Source: Phylloscopus collybita (Eukaryota > Chordata > Aves > Passeriformes > Phylloscopidae). Taken from it: a DNA stretch of 64,000 nucleotides. Location: positions 30,986,001-31,050,000 of the forward strand of contig JAJNNQ010000137.1 of NCBI GenBank assembly GCA_027886175.1, read 5' to 3'. The position numbers and the translations under genes were made by a program. Each line of letters opens with the position of its first letter. Positions within the stretch are counted from its first letter, which is position 1. Below are positions 1 through 12,310 of this stretch, piece after piece. Below the pieces are notes generated by a model. It saw only the letters and a list, made by a program, of their open reading frames with translations. It did no database searches and was not told the DNA's origin.

Positions 1-3000
1 GGATTTTGTTCTCCAGGGATAACTTCAGATGATGTTCAGAACACCTTCTAGAATCACTTTTGTTTTTTAACATTAGTAAAGCTGTCTTGTATCCTGGAGT
101 CTTAGAAGAGACAAATGAAACCTCTGGCTTCATAATATAAAGATTTTTGGGATAAAATTTAGTGTATCAGAAAACTCTGGCAATTTTTTGCTAATGTTCA
201 TGAGATAAGTGTAATGATTCATGTAACTGTAGAGTACTTAATAATTAAAAAGAAGATATAATAATGCTTCAGATAACAGTTTGAGTTACTAAGAACTGCT
301 GCCAACAGTGTGGTAGTTTTCTAAAGAAACTTATCTTAGCAAATACGGCATTTTATGATAAGGGTACACGTTTGTTTACTAAATGTAACTCCATAATCAT
401 AACAGATTTTGTATGTACTGCCTATCTTCTGATTAATTAATGCTATAAAGCATCAATAAAATGTGTTAAAATTGATTTAAACATGGATGGCTGACCTATC
501 TCTGGAAATTGTTCTTACTGGGGAATTGTTGTTGGAAACAATGTTGTTGGAAATAGAATTTCCAGTGAGATACCTCAGTGATTGACAGTGTGTCTGGATT
601 TTCATCATTTTTTTCTTCATATGGAAATAAACAAATAAATAAGTGCTGATGGAATTGTGGGATCCTTGAATGGATCTCCAAGGCTTTAAATCAGCTCTCC
701 ATATTCCCAGCTCACAGCAGCCATGTTGTCTATTTCTTCTCATGTGGCATTTCTTGTCTGCTATTCCATCTGAAGTTTTCATAACCATTAAAGATTTGGG
801 CTTTTTGTCAAATATCTTTACTCTTTGAAAACCCGATCACTATTTGTTCCATATGTTAATTGAATCCCAGGCTTTAAATCTTCTTAAATTTTATTAAGGC
901 CATGGAGTTGTACACCACTGTTGCACTACGTGTTTCCTAAACACATATATCAATTTCTTATCTTTAAGCACCTTTATCAAAGCTCAAGGAATATTATCCA
1001 TCCAATCCTCATTACAAATCTGATCTGTACCTAGGTGCATTGATTTGGGATCTTAATAACTTGTAAATAATATGCTCTTGGTTTTTGACATGGTATAATT
1101 TATATCTAAATTTAGTATTGTTTAATGTCAATGATTTTTTATCTTCAATCAAATCTCTAAATACAGGTTATCATGCCTTTTCCACCTCAATATTTAAGCC
1201 TATATTTTTCGTAATAGTTTTAAACAAAAGATAATTGCTTGTTTCATCAGTTACTGCTTTGTTTCAAATCCACATTTCACTTCTTGAACTGCAAGTAAAT
1301 ATCAGTACCTAAAAATGCAGTATTACAATCTTTAAATAATGATTATCTTATCAGTGAAAAATATGAGCTTCAGGTTGTATTTCTTTTTTATTGTGCGTGT
1401 AATTTTCTTTAAGGGGGGTTTTGTGAGCATAGCCACAGGAGAATTGCTCTGGGTTTGTTATTCAAGTCCATCTTAAGTCATTCTCCAATGTTTACTTTAC
1501 TGGTGTTTCCCATTTTGTCTTCATCTACAAATTAACTCTTTCCAATTGTAGCTCAGATAGATCATTCCTGCTGCAGCAGACACACACAGTTAATTGACTG
1601 CTACTTTGTTTGGGATCTCAGGAGTGAATTAATTATGCACTCCTTAAACCATCAAGGGAATGGCTGGTCTGTTTCAATCATTTGGATGATTAACACAAAG
1701 GAGTGGTCTCTACTGCTCTGCAGTAATAGTTCAGTATTTGGTTTATCTTCCATTTGGAAATTTGCCCTTTACCTTTAGATGCTGCTCATTGCCATGCTGC
1801 TGACAGGTTTGCGAGAGCAGCAGTCTAAGCATGATCCTAAGCTCTCTGCAACTGCAAGGTTTTGCCTCACACAAGAGTTTGGCAATCTTCAATACAGTGA
1901 GGACAACATTTTTCTTTTCAGAGCAGAGATGAGAGAAGCTGAACTCCTCATCACTTATGTGTGGATCTGAACAGTACCAGTTAAAGTTCCAAATTTAAAT
2001 TGTTTTATAATACATCCATACACTGTAAAATAAAATAGCATTCAGTCAGGGATCGATTCATGAGAGAGGGAGCAGAGGAACCTTCCTTTCATCACTTCCA
2101 CTGTTTAGTGTGAAAATGGTCACATGAGGAAGAAATACAACTCAATCATCCCCACCCCTGCCTTGCTCAGCACCTCAGAGTGTCAATGCGGATGCAAAAG
2201 TAATTTTCATTTAAGGTACAGTAAAAATTCTGCAATATTTGCTTAATACCTGAAAGGGCCTAATTGGTTCTGAATTTCTGATTTACTAAAATATTAAACC
2301 TCCTGAAAGGGTAGTACGTAAGGCATACTGTCAATAGGTGTGCTTCCAGCTAACAGGCAGCAGGCAAGATGTGTATTCCTTGCTCTTGTTATCCTCTGTT
2401 TTCTTATATCAGCAATTTAAAACTTGCAGATACAATCTTGAGGGAAAATTGTGGCAACATAATCAATGTTATAATTAATAGAAGAAGACTTTACAAAGAA
2501 GTAAGAAATACTAACTGAAGATAAGTTGCTGATTTTGTTATAATTCTGGAATGACAAATGACTTGACAGTAAGCCTATGCAGTTAACCATTACTCTAATT
2601 ATTTTCCAAGTAAGGGGGGAGGGGGATGTTCTGACTGCTGGACAGGCTTGGGAAACAAGGAATGTATTGCTTGCTCTACAAGGACAGTCTGATTTCCATG
2701 CCTCTGTGAAAAAGCTCTGTTAACCTAATTTCAAGGCAAGAACGTAAACCCCAGTCACCCATTAGACAGAAAGAATACTTTGTAAAAAACTGTTGTAAAA
2801 GCATGAAACTTCCATGTATTTATTCAATCAGGAAAGACATAAAAACTTAAGAAGACTAATACTGTTCCTCCAGTCAAGTACATCACTTTCCTTTACTGCT
2901 TCTCTCAGTAACTAGTCAGGACTTCACACTCTTTCTGTGGAGTCAGTAAACACATTTCTGTCCTAAGAACAGTATTGGTTCACAAGGAATTGCAGATTGT

Positions 3001-3910
3001 GTCTTCAGTATATTTTGGGGATAGAGGAAATAACAAACCTTGGTGTTCCAGCTGCAGAAGGTAGCTAGTCTGACAGCTAGCCAGCCATCTTATCTGCAGG
3101 CCAAATTCTAAACTTCTTCAAAAAGTGCAAAAAGTTTTTAACAAGGCAGTTTTACATATAATCTTCTGGTACATTATATATGCCTTGTTTATTTATTTTT
3201 TTTCTTTTAGATTACTCAAATCAACTTCAATCAAATGTACACAAAAATTGTATGTATGTACACAAACACAGATTTGAATCTGAGTCTGCCCTGTGGATAG
3301 AAGATGAATACAATCTCCTTCTGGGTTGAGTTTTTATGTTTCCTTTATTAGAAAGAAGCTCAGTAGCATTTTATTTTCATCTGGGCATGGAACAGGAAAC
3401 ACTGAAACTAGAAAAGCTTTGTGATAAAGGCAAGAATTTCTCGATGAGTTCTCCATATGCCACTTCCATCTCTCCAGATGCTTTTGTCTATTTGTACTGT
3501 GCTCTTTACTAGGATACCTAGCTGAATTTTAATGGCCCTTAAATCAGCATTGTCTTCAAGGGCAGACTAGAAGAATGAATAGTCTTTTTTCTCACAAATT
3601 GAAACAAAATATTTTAAATTTCATCTTTTGCTGCTGTGTTAAACTCTGTCACGTCTTAGAATAGCAGAACAAACATGAAGGATTATACTTTGACCAGATA
3701 TCATTCAGCCTCTGTTGAGCTATTATACTGTCTCCCTCCTTTTCAGCTCTAGTCTCCCTGCCCACACACACATCATATTTTGTCCGTCCTCTGCCAACAT
3801 CCCTGGCACAGGAATCTGTTTCATCTGTTGCCTTTTTTCTTCTCCCACTCACTTCCACCTTTCCAGTTTCTCTTCAGTTACAGTCCCCCATAAATTTTAA
3901 TTCAAGCTAC
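1..3910. other. Unique AT-rich noncoding DNA
   Basis: No gene or recognisable repeat is visible. The longest open frames are about 100 codons or less, with no family resemblance and no codon-like bias. The only part that stands out is 1560-1760, listed separately. The right end becomes pyrimidine-rich (about 3720-3900) as it approaches the TTTTTC array. Confidence 0.6.
1560..1760. other. Candidate conserved noncoding element
   Basis: This stretch carries several homeodomain-type motifs close together: AGTTAATTGACTG, GAATTAATTATGCAC and, near 1676-1692, CAATCATTTGGATGATTAAC, which contains an ATCATTTGGATGAT inverted pair. High complexity with clustered TAAT cores is typical of vertebrate developmental enhancers. 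Conservation was not tested, so the call rests on motif texture only. Confidence 0.2.
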
Positions 3911-4029
3911 TCTTTTTTTCTTTTTCTTTTTCTTTTTCTTTTTCTTTTTCTTTTTCTTTTTCTTTTTCTTTTCTTTTTCTTTTTCTTTTTCTTTTTCTTT
4001 TTCTTTTTCTTTTTCTTTTTTCTTTTTTG
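3911..4029. repeat. (TTTTTC)n hexanucleotide array
   Basis: About 19 tandem TTTTTC units form an almost pure pyrimidine tract on the plus strand. One unit near 3965-3973 is shortened by one T, and the right end breaks into longer T runs. A further pyrimidine-rich stretch follows to about 4060. Such a tract is expected to vary in length between individuals and could adopt triplex DNA. Confidence 0.93.
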
Positions 4030-4890
4030 TCTCTTTCTCTTTCCCTTTCCTTGATTTTCCTCTTTTCGTATGTCTTAGTGTGGTTTGGCCCCTGGTGTGA
4101 TGCCCCTTGTCATTTGGCAGCTGCTGTTTTCCCCTGGCTGTTACAGACCCTCCACATGCTACCTGCCTCAGATGGTCTGGCTCTCTCTTTGCATTCTGCT
4201 GCCCCTCAGATCCCCCTAAACTGCTCTCTGCTATTTCTAACCCACTGTCACACCCCTTACCAAGGTCAGCTGTGACCTCTTCTCTCTATAGACCTCCTTT
4301 CTATTCTCATCCATCTCAGTCTATTGGCTACATTCAGCAAAACCTATCATTTTCTCTGCCTTAATCCTGCATGGCACTTCAGTTTTGTAGCTCCTCTCTA
4401 AGTGTCCTTCAGCTGTATCTTTCTTAAAATTGCCTTCTCTTCCCCTCTCTTTCACTTAACATTGAAGCCTCATGGGCCTCTACTTACATTAATTTTACTT
4501 CTCTTTCCCTTCTATGTATTATTCCTGATCCTGGGTGATATTATTCAAAAAATCAGACCCTCTATCTTCAACTTTTTGTACTTGAGTTCACATCAACTCA
4601 AGTACATATACATGCTTATGTAACAGCTTTTCCAGTGTTGTTCTAACTCCACATTAAAAAGTAAGATCTCTCTCTCTGCATTAATTCTTCACCCTCATTT
4701 ACTTTGCCCATTACTATATGGGGCTTCAAAAATTCAGAATTATTTCTAGTCCTTGTTATTCCCCTCTAGGTTTTAAGCAGGACACATGGGTGAGATCTCT
4801 TTCATCTTTTCTTGTGTTCCCTAACAAATCTGTCTGGGTATCTCAGTGTAGTTAGTTCTTACTTAAACTGCCACAATGCCCTTTCACCCC
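4030..4890. other. Pyrimidine-rich unique DNA
   Basis: The plus strand is C- and T-rich over most of this interval. Open frames here (82, 85 and 73 codons) read as Leu/Ser/Pro-rich products of the base composition and match no family I know. No repeat is recognised until the LTR at 4891. Confidence 0.55.
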
Positions 4891-5708
4891 TGTCTTGGTT
4901 TGAAAGACAAGTGTCTGCTAGGGAAGGGCAGGGCCTCCCTCGGAATGGAGAATTCAAATCCTCTCCCTCCAAATCATTGTAATTTAGAAAATTAAAGGGG
5001 CTTTCAGGCAGAGGCATAGGGATAGGAATAACAGTTCTTTACTACTATGTATAACAAGACAAACAACAACACTACAGCATTAATAATAAACAGAACCAGA
5101 ACCTGGAGGGCTTTATGAAACAAAGGGGCAGTCTGATCTCGGTGCCCCTGCAGGACTCTGAGAGCACCCAGCTGGAATGGAGGAGAGTCCCGGGCTGGAG
5201 GATGGGATCAGAAGCTCCAGGGTGGTGGCTGGAGCAGCGGGGATGTCCCGGCAGGGCAGGGCGGGGCAGGGCAGGGCAGGGCAGGGCAGGGGGTGCGGGG
5301 CCACAGAGCAGCAAAAGCCTCCGAGCAGTGCCGAGGAAACAGCGGCGGCGGGACAGGGCCGGCCCGGCTCCAGCAGGGCAGGCGGAGGTGAGCTCAGAAT
5401 TCCTGGGCACACGAGCAGATGGTGGGCCAGACTTGGTGGTGGCCGTGAATTCCTCCCCCAGTGAGCAGCAGCCTCACCACCCTCTCTCCGATGCCGAGAG
5501 CCCAGCTGCCCCCAGCCCTGCCCTTTACCTGTCCCAAAAGCCGTGTTAGCTCCCCCTTTGAGCGAAATCCCAGTGACCCAAAGAAGTGCAGCCAGGTGCT
5601 ACAACTCCTCTCCTTTGGCCACTTTGTTCTGTTTAAGTACCTCTAAGTACCCAGTAGATAGTTTCCTAGCAACTTGTAGGAAAAAAGAAACAAATCTAAC
5701 CCCCAACA
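4891..5708 (-). mobile_element. Solo endogenous-retrovirus LTR (songbird-type)
   Basis: This 818-bp element starts TGTCTTGG and ends CCCCAACA on the plus strand, so it has TG...CA termini. It is flanked by a perfect 5-bp target-site duplication, ACCCC, at 4886-4890 and 5709-5713. The sense strand is inferred to be minus: its last ~160 bp (plus 4891-5050) aligns with the 3' end of the plus-oriented LTR at 31176-31937, including an AGTAAAGAACTGTTATTCCT block. The middle is GC- and CpG-rich with a GGCAG minisatellite. Five-base duplications are usual for ERVL-like elements. No partner LTR or viral gene is present, so it is a solo LTR. Open frames of 95-144 codons inside it are compositional. Confidence 0.88.
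5251..5290. repeat. (GCAGG)8 minisatellite inside LTR
   Basis: Eight 5-bp GCAGG units are visible, the third being GCGGG. They lie in the GC-rich middle of the 4891-5708 LTR and produce the Gly/Arg/Ala repeats seen in spurious frames across it. Copy number probably differs between LTR copies. Confidence 0.9.
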
Positions 5709-8700
5709 ACCCCAACCTTCATTTACATTGCTGCTGACACGTTCCTGTGGTCTCCAATTTTCATTTTGTCCATTCCTTCCACTTTCACCTGCTTTTCATA
5801 TCATATTCTCTTTAGGTCTGTTGATATCACGCCACTGTTCATGCTGATTCCAGGTCAACATCTCATAATCTATGTACAAAATAACAAAATTGATTGTATA
5901 TTTTGTTCTCCATATGTTCTTTGTGAAACAACCTTTCTTAAATGGTTAGGATGCCTGCACATCCTTGTCCCTGTAATGTGCCTCTGGTATACGTCTGTGC
6001 TTTCAAGAAAATCACAGGAGGACATCAGGACTGGATCTTTACAACTTACTTCTCATTGCGAGCAGTGAGCTCTGTAAAATAGCAGCTAAATTAGCACATT
6101 AGTATTTATACACATTTGATTTCCCTAGGACAGCAGGGTTTTTCTCCCCAGCCTTATAAAAAGACAAGCCTATTGACAGGACTTGGTGAATAAAAATAAG
6201 ACAATAGAATGCAAAATAGAATACAATTGCAATCCCTGTTTTTTTTTCTTAGAGTGTACACTGATAAAGGAAATGTCTATTTCAGGGGTTTTTTTTTCTT
6301 TTCTTGAGAATAACAGACAGCTTGATTATTTCCTCAAATAACAGGAAGCAATAGAAGGATGTATTTCACTTTGTGCAGGGTAAAAGGGACGGTCAGAATC
6401 ACCACTTCCTGGGGGGTAATGTTGCAGTGAGCAAATGATGTAGTACTTCAGCTGACCTGGAGAGAACAGCAGGGAAAAGAGAATACTGCAAAACCAGTGA
6501 CAATGAATAAAGCTGAGTATGCAAATCAGTAAAATCCCCTGGTTATATGCAGAGGTATGTGACCCTTTCCTATTATATTTTTTCAGATTCCTCAGATTTA
6601 TTAGCAAACACAGCACGATGGTAGCCATGGGAACATTATTAAAGTTGTATCTAGTTTTCCAGGCAAGCAGGACTTTGCTGCTTGCAAACAGGATGTTATT
6701 CACAGTATATTATAGATTATTTTTTGTCCACATTTCAGTGTTGCAAACATATGTACTGTAGCATAATTGACTGGGGTTATTTTGAGACACCTTAAAGATT
6801 TTCACCAAACTTTTTTCATAATCATATAATATTGTTTCAAAAGAAAAGTTGCAATACAACCAGAATACAACACACTTTACCAAATTTATTCTCCAGGCAA
6901 TTTATTCCCTTTAATTTTTTTTATTTATATTCCCTTTCCCCAAATTCTTAAAACTGTAAAAGGCTTTCTGACTGTAAAATGCATGTAAGGCCAAGGATGA
7001 GACCAACACAGACGTGCTTCTTAGCACAAATCTGTAGTCCAGAGCAAAATATGAATCACTTTTCCCTCTGAGACTGGTATGTGTCATTGCATAAACTGGC
7101 AAACGCAACTTCCCCTGGTAATCCCAGCACGTTCAAATTGCTTCTTGCTAAGAATGATGAGAAAGGAGAAGCTCTGTGGGGCAAAGCAGGGAGAGGATGC
7201 AGATATATGCAGATGAATCGTGTTCCACCCTCACTCAATCCCAGCTCAGAGTGGTTGTGAAGCAGACGTTATCCAAAATGCCAATGCTGTGGGATGTGAG
7301 AAATCAGGGTCTCCTCTCCTCCACTGCATTCTGGTTGCATACATATTGCCTGGAGATACAATTCCCTCCCCACTTTGGGCCTCAGTGTAAGAATGAGATA
7401 TTTTTCTGGTCAATTTGGTTTAATTTCTTTCACATTTGTGTTTATGACATGAATGCAGTGAGGACAAGAGCTTTTCCTAAAGAAGTTAGCAAGTCCATCT
7501 TCATTCTTATTATCAGCTATTGAAATGGGAACACAAACAAAGCAGTCCCTATCTCATTTTGCAGGGATATTATTGGTGAAAAAAAAAATCATCTCTCAGC
7601 ATCTGGTTTCATTTCTTATTTCCCGAACCATGAAAAATGAATTATTTTCATTTTAACCTGTACTAAGCTAGGCCACTCTTTCCAGAACATGTAATAACAA
7701 TTAGAAATTGCTTTGTACTTTGTAGGATTGTTGTACCAGATGTTGTTGCCTGACAAAGTTATAAAAATTAGGGGTTTAACTGTCAGCATTGCTCCCACCT
7801 CGGAAATGTAATTTAATATTTTTATAGCTTTGAAAGACAAAACTATAAAAACACAGGAAAGAAAATGCCTGTGTGCCAATGTTCAGCAACACGATGAAGA
7901 GGTGGTAGTACTGAACTTGGGAAAACTTTGTGACCTGTCATCAGATGGGGACTTTTAATTCCAAGTAGCTGATATACTTATTCTGACTCTGTTTTCCTGT
8001 GGCTGTCCTGGTTCTTAGAAAACACACAGATAGTGTTTTATAGCTCAGGAAGAAATGTGCCAGATCAAGCTTTTATTACTTGACCTTATAATTATCCAGT
8101 AAAGCACACCAGTTCAGAATTTTGAGACTGGGCTTGGGTGTTTTGCAGCATTAGGGGGAACAGAAAGAATGAGAAACCAAAGTGTCCAGTCTGATATTAG
8201 TAAATCGTAGGGAAATAAAAGAGGATAAAAAATGAAATTGCTGTGGTAAAATAATTTTAATGAAAATAAAAGGAGTATTATGGCTGTGTCAAGCAGTGAG
8301 AAATATTGGAGGACAAATGGTTCCAGGCTGAGTAACAGTCACATCAGAGGGCTTCCTTCAGAAGAAGGGCCTGGAAACATCCATTTGCTATTGAAGGCCA
8401 GATACATAGAAGTGAAACTCTGAATGCTCTGTAATAAAAGGAGAGATGGCTACAAAAAACCAATATGCCTATAAACAGAGCCTGTCACAGAAGCTCAGTT
8501 ATCAGGAGCCTGGCCAAAGCCACTAGGGGAGGTTACTCAGGACTGTGCCCATTTGGAGTTTGGATGTCTCCAAGAATGCAAACTCCACAACCTATGTGGG
8601 CAATCTGCTTCTGTGTAATGACTACTCTCACAGTAAGAAAGATTTTTCATTTGTTTGAATGATTTTTCTGTATCATCTATTGTTCTTTTCCCAGTCACAA

Positions 8701-8735
8701 ACAGAGAAGAGTCTGAAGGATATGTTTAATTCCCA

Positions 8736-8739
<4 letters not shown>
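5709..8739. other. Unique noncoding DNA
   Basis: No gene or confident repeat is recognised. The interval is AT-rich with short T and A homopolymers (for example 6239-6249 and 6290-6297). Open frames reach 125 codons (6326-6703, minus) but resemble no family. It ends at the TA microsatellite. Confidence 0.55.

Positions 8740-8776
<37 letters not shown>
8740..8776. repeat. (TA)15(CA)3 microsatellite
   Basis: An uninterrupted alternating A/T run of about 30 bp passes into a short CA run. TA runs of this length are highly mutable and can extrude as cruciforms. It lies 25 bp to the left of a CR1 fragment. Confidence 0.95.
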
Positions 8777-8777
<1 letters not shown>

Positions 8778-8800
8778 TGGTAAGTTAGTCCATGAGACTT

Positions 8801-9043
8801 CTCCCAGCTGAACAATTTCAGCTTTCTCAGCCTCTCGTAAAATGGAGATGTTCCAATCATATTCAGCAGTGCAGCCTCATTGCTGGACTGTCTCCACTAT
8901 GTCCATACCTCTCCTGTACTGTGGAGTCCAGCATTGGTCTGAGCACTACAGATGTGTCTTACCAGTGCTGAGTAGAGGAGCAGTATCACCTCCCTCAAGT
9001 TGCTGTCAGTGTGGTACTACAGTTAACACTCTAGCTGTCTTTT
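8801..9043 (-). mobile_element. CR1 LINE fragment, reverse orientation
   Basis: Read on the plus strand this matches the reverse complement of avian CR1 3'-half sequence. In order it shows a GCTGAACAATTTCAGC block, a CTCAGCCTCTCGTAAA block, and near 8966-8994 the CAGTGCTGAGTAGAGGAGCA block. All are diverged but in the expected order and spacing. The reading frame is broken. Edges are approximate because the copy fades into unique sequence at both ends. The family is identified from memory of the CR1 consensus. Confidence 0.8.
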
Positions 9044-10234
9044 AGTGAGATGGTAATTTAAATGCTAGGAAGTTCTTTCTTCTCCTTGGAAATTATACTG
9101 ACAACTTCCAAGCACTCAGTAAAAGATTGCTTTTTCTGAAATTTTTAATGGATATTCTTTTGACGTTGCACAGCATATCTTCTAGAGAGGTGATCATCAC
9201 TTAGAATTATTTGAGCTTGTATTGCCTAATTAATAAGTGCAGGTAAAGATTATGGAAACCAATAATCAAGTGCTGCAAGTAATGAGAGAACATTTTAAAT
9301 TCATTGGCCAATGCCCTGCTATGTCTATAGTATTGATCAAGCATCCATTTTCTGAGCATCTGATAAGCAAGAGCGCTTCCCAAGATCAAGATAAGTAACA
9401 ATACAGCCTGTGATCTTCATTTCTCAGTAAATATCATTACAGATCTCTGGAGAAACAGCAAACATACTTACATAATCAAAAAGAAAAATAATATTTTGAG
9501 AAGATATCTGCCATATCACAGCTGCTGCAATACTTAAAAGCAGTGACAACTGATTTAAAATCTTATTTTGAGGAAGCACCTCCCTTTGACCAGCAGAGTT
9601 AACATTGTAGCAGAAAAAGGCTGAGAGCATAAAGAAAACCTCTTCCTAATGCAGCTCTACGCATCTTTTCTGACTCTTTCCCTTCCACGTTAATAATAAA
9701 TTTTACTGAATATTAATTTACAATAAATATTGTTTTAAAATTCATAGAAAATATTCATTATAGCAAGAAGTATATTTGCTGACAATAAGATGTATACTAC
9801 CAAACAGCATTTATGTTTCTTTCATTCAATCTATTTTGAAGTACAATCCTAAACATAGTAAAATAATGACAGAAAATAAGAAAAATTGTTATTCTTTCTT
9901 GTTTTTATCTCTTTTGATACCATTTTAGAAGAAATGTGAGTTGCCTAAGATGATGTGATGCATAAATTAGAGAAGTTCAGTAAGAGACAAATCTTTTTAA
10001 AGGCATTTCCATAAATAGCAGTGAATGTAAGAAAACATGCTGCATTCCTTTAAAATTTTGAGATATGTTACAACAGGACTGAATATGAATATTTGTTCTT
10101 TCATGCATTTCATTTACATTGTCCCAGAAGACTGAAATGCTGAAGGTGCACTTCATTTCAAGATAAAGATGTCTGAACAAGGGTGTCTGAATACAGGTTT
10201 GTTTGTGGAAGATGGTTCCTTAATCTCCGACTGC

Positions 10235-10490
10235 AGTCAGTGGAGATGTAGAGTTAAGAACTTAAGTGCCACATAAAAGGGGCTGCCTGGTGACATCTGA
10301 GACAGCCTCACGTGTCCCTGACACAAGGGGGTGGCAGAACTGTGGGACACCCGTGCTTTTGTTGGAGGCCAGATGGGCGGCAAACCCTCAACCCGTGCAG
10401 ATGACACCAGGCAGCTGAGTGTGGGTGGATGAACTGAGCTCCCTGTCTCCTCAGACTGTTGTGGGAGTTTAGACACCTAGCACATATGGA
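10235..10490. repeat. Possible ancient repeat remnant
   Basis: This GC-richer stretch begins with GAGTTAAGAACTTAAGTGCC and ends with GGAGTTTAGACACCTAGCA. Both phrases resemble terminal motifs of old interspersed repeats common in birds and reptiles, of the type AGGTGTCTAAACTCC. The middle holds no motif I recognise. Open frames of 61 and 79 codons on the minus strand are not similar to known proteins. The repeat assignment is a weak inference. Confidence 0.25.
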
Positions 10491-10539
10491 CACCTCTATC
10501 TAGATAATTTAATCCAGAGCCAAATACCATCCAAAAGGT

Positions 10540-10880
10540 CAGAGAAAAGCCGCATGCATAAATTTCCACAAAATAAGCGTATGTATATTTTCCGCCTTTT
10601 AAATGCCATGTGCCATGACAAATACAGACATCACATTTGTGCACACTCCAGAAGTTAAATAGTGCAATGTCAAATGAAACTAATTCTGTACCATATGATG
10701 GAGGATTGTATGGTATAAATGCATTTCCACAGTGTCAGATAAAACAGCAAATCTGTGATTACTGAAAAGCAACCTAATTTATGTCTAATGTGCTCCGTGA
10801 CGCATGCTTGCGCAAATTCCATCATAATCAAAGCAATTTTTCAAATCTGTTTGCATGTTTAAAATAGTTCACATCTGCTT
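10540..10880. other. Candidate conserved noncoding element with C/EBP palindrome
   Basis: The stretch contains a TGACGCAT CRE/ATF-like site at 10798-10805 and, 2 bp on, the perfect palindrome TTGCGCAA at 10808-10815, the core C/EBP dimer site. A GTTTGCAT octamer-like motif lies at 10849-10856. CpGs retained in AT-rich DNA and the lack of repeat similarity suggest constraint. No conservation data are available, so an enhancer role is inferred. Confidence 0.28.
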
Positions 10881-11683
10881 ACAATGACAACTCCCAGTAT
10901 TACTGGTTTCAGTAGCTATATGCAAGTCAACCCACTGAGCACAAGGCCTAAAGGCCTAAAACCCTGTATTTTCTACCTACATTGAACATATGCATGACAC
11001 CGTATTAAACTTTACCAGGCTATGATAGTGCTTACACAAGAAATTATTGAAAGTATTTATGGGAAAGAAAATACATGTGCTGTTTCCACAATCCGTCCTC
11101 ATATCGGGGTAAATACCAGGTGTATAAATCATACTCAAAAAAGTCCCAAACGCAACAAACAGCACATTTTACAAAGTTTTATTGCATTCTGTGAAACCAT
11201 CAGCATTTCTGGGAATTCAACAGTGTGGGAACCCATATACTGATTTCTCAATATACTTTTAAGATTTGCAAAATCCAGGAATGTTTAACCACACACATCC
11301 ACCTTCAGAGTCTAAACAGATAACATAAAGCTGAAACCTACATAGCTGACAGAGTGCCTGCTTACAGTCCAAAGTTTTCAGGACAGGAAAGGGAGGGGGC
11401 TCAAAGGATCAGAAATTAATCACATATTGGTATCAAATGTTGATTTTCAGGACTGTTATACACATTTAGACTGGTTTGTATTGTCATTCACTTTTGTGTT
11501 TCAATATGCTCATGTAATATCATAGAAGAATAAAGTATACATATTATGCATAATACAAGGTACATATATATTTCTATCATTAATAGATGAACTTAGTAAC
11601 AGCAGATTACCCTAATGATTTGATGGAGAAAATAAGCTTACTGAGATCTTCATGGTCACAAAACAATTCTGTCCCCAAACTGC

Positions 11684-11729
11684 TATAAAAGCTTCTCTTC
11701 CTAAGCAAAGTCTGGGCACAATTGCCCAG
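11684..11729 (+). promoter_or_regulatory. TATA-like box followed by GC palindrome
   Basis: TATAAAAG lies at 11684-11691. An 18-bp palindromic element, CTGGGCA-CAAT-TGCCCAG, sits at 11712-11729, about where a transcript start would be expected; its TGGGC...GCCCA halves resemble an NFI-type site. No downstream exon is recognised, so promoter activity is only a possibility. Confidence 0.2.
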
Positions 11730-12310
11730 TCCTGTAGAAAGACGATGGCAATTTGTCTGTGCTTTTAAACTGCACTAGCAAAAGGCATAAAATATTCTGC
11801 TCTTCCCTGAGAATCTCAGTTTACTGAAAATCCTGATTAACAGAAAAAAAGGCAGCATCCTACCCAAAATAGAACAAGACTGTCATTTTAAACTGTCTAC
11901 ATTGACATTTATTTAATTAAATAAAAAATTTTCTGATGTTTCACTGCCATGAACTCTCCCAGAATACTGTGTTCTCCTAGTATATGAAATAGTATAAGCT
12001 TTGACAGTCAAATTGACATTCAGTTTTCACTTCTCACACCTGCGTTGCAATTTAATCTAACTTAGTTGACCTTTCTCTCTTTGATTTATAATTTGGATAT
12101 TGAGGGAAAAACAAAGGCAGAGATGGAGGTATTTGACTCAATAACAAAGCAGCGAATTTTGGGTTGAGTTTTAGGTATGTCCTTGGTCAGCTCCTTTTTC
12201 ACAGCCTCGGCAAGAAAGCAAGACTAACTTGTATTCGCCAGCTGTTTAGGTAAAAAGGAAACATTTTTTGCCAGTAATTAGCAGTTTGGATTGCCTGCCA
12301 GATGAGACAG

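Larger units (their letters stand above)
9044..12310. other. Unique noncoding DNA with candidate regulatory pieces
   Basis: No gene is recognised. AT-rich DNA is interrupted by a GC-richer stretch (10235-10490), a possible conserved element (10540-10880) and a TATA-plus-palindrome cluster (11684-11729), each listed separately. The CpG-rich patch begins at the right edge. Confidence 0.55.

Noticed and set aside
5115..5549. 144-codon Gly/Arg-rich open frame
   Set aside because: Inside the 4891-5708 LTR and generated by the GCAGG minisatellite and GC-rich DNA.
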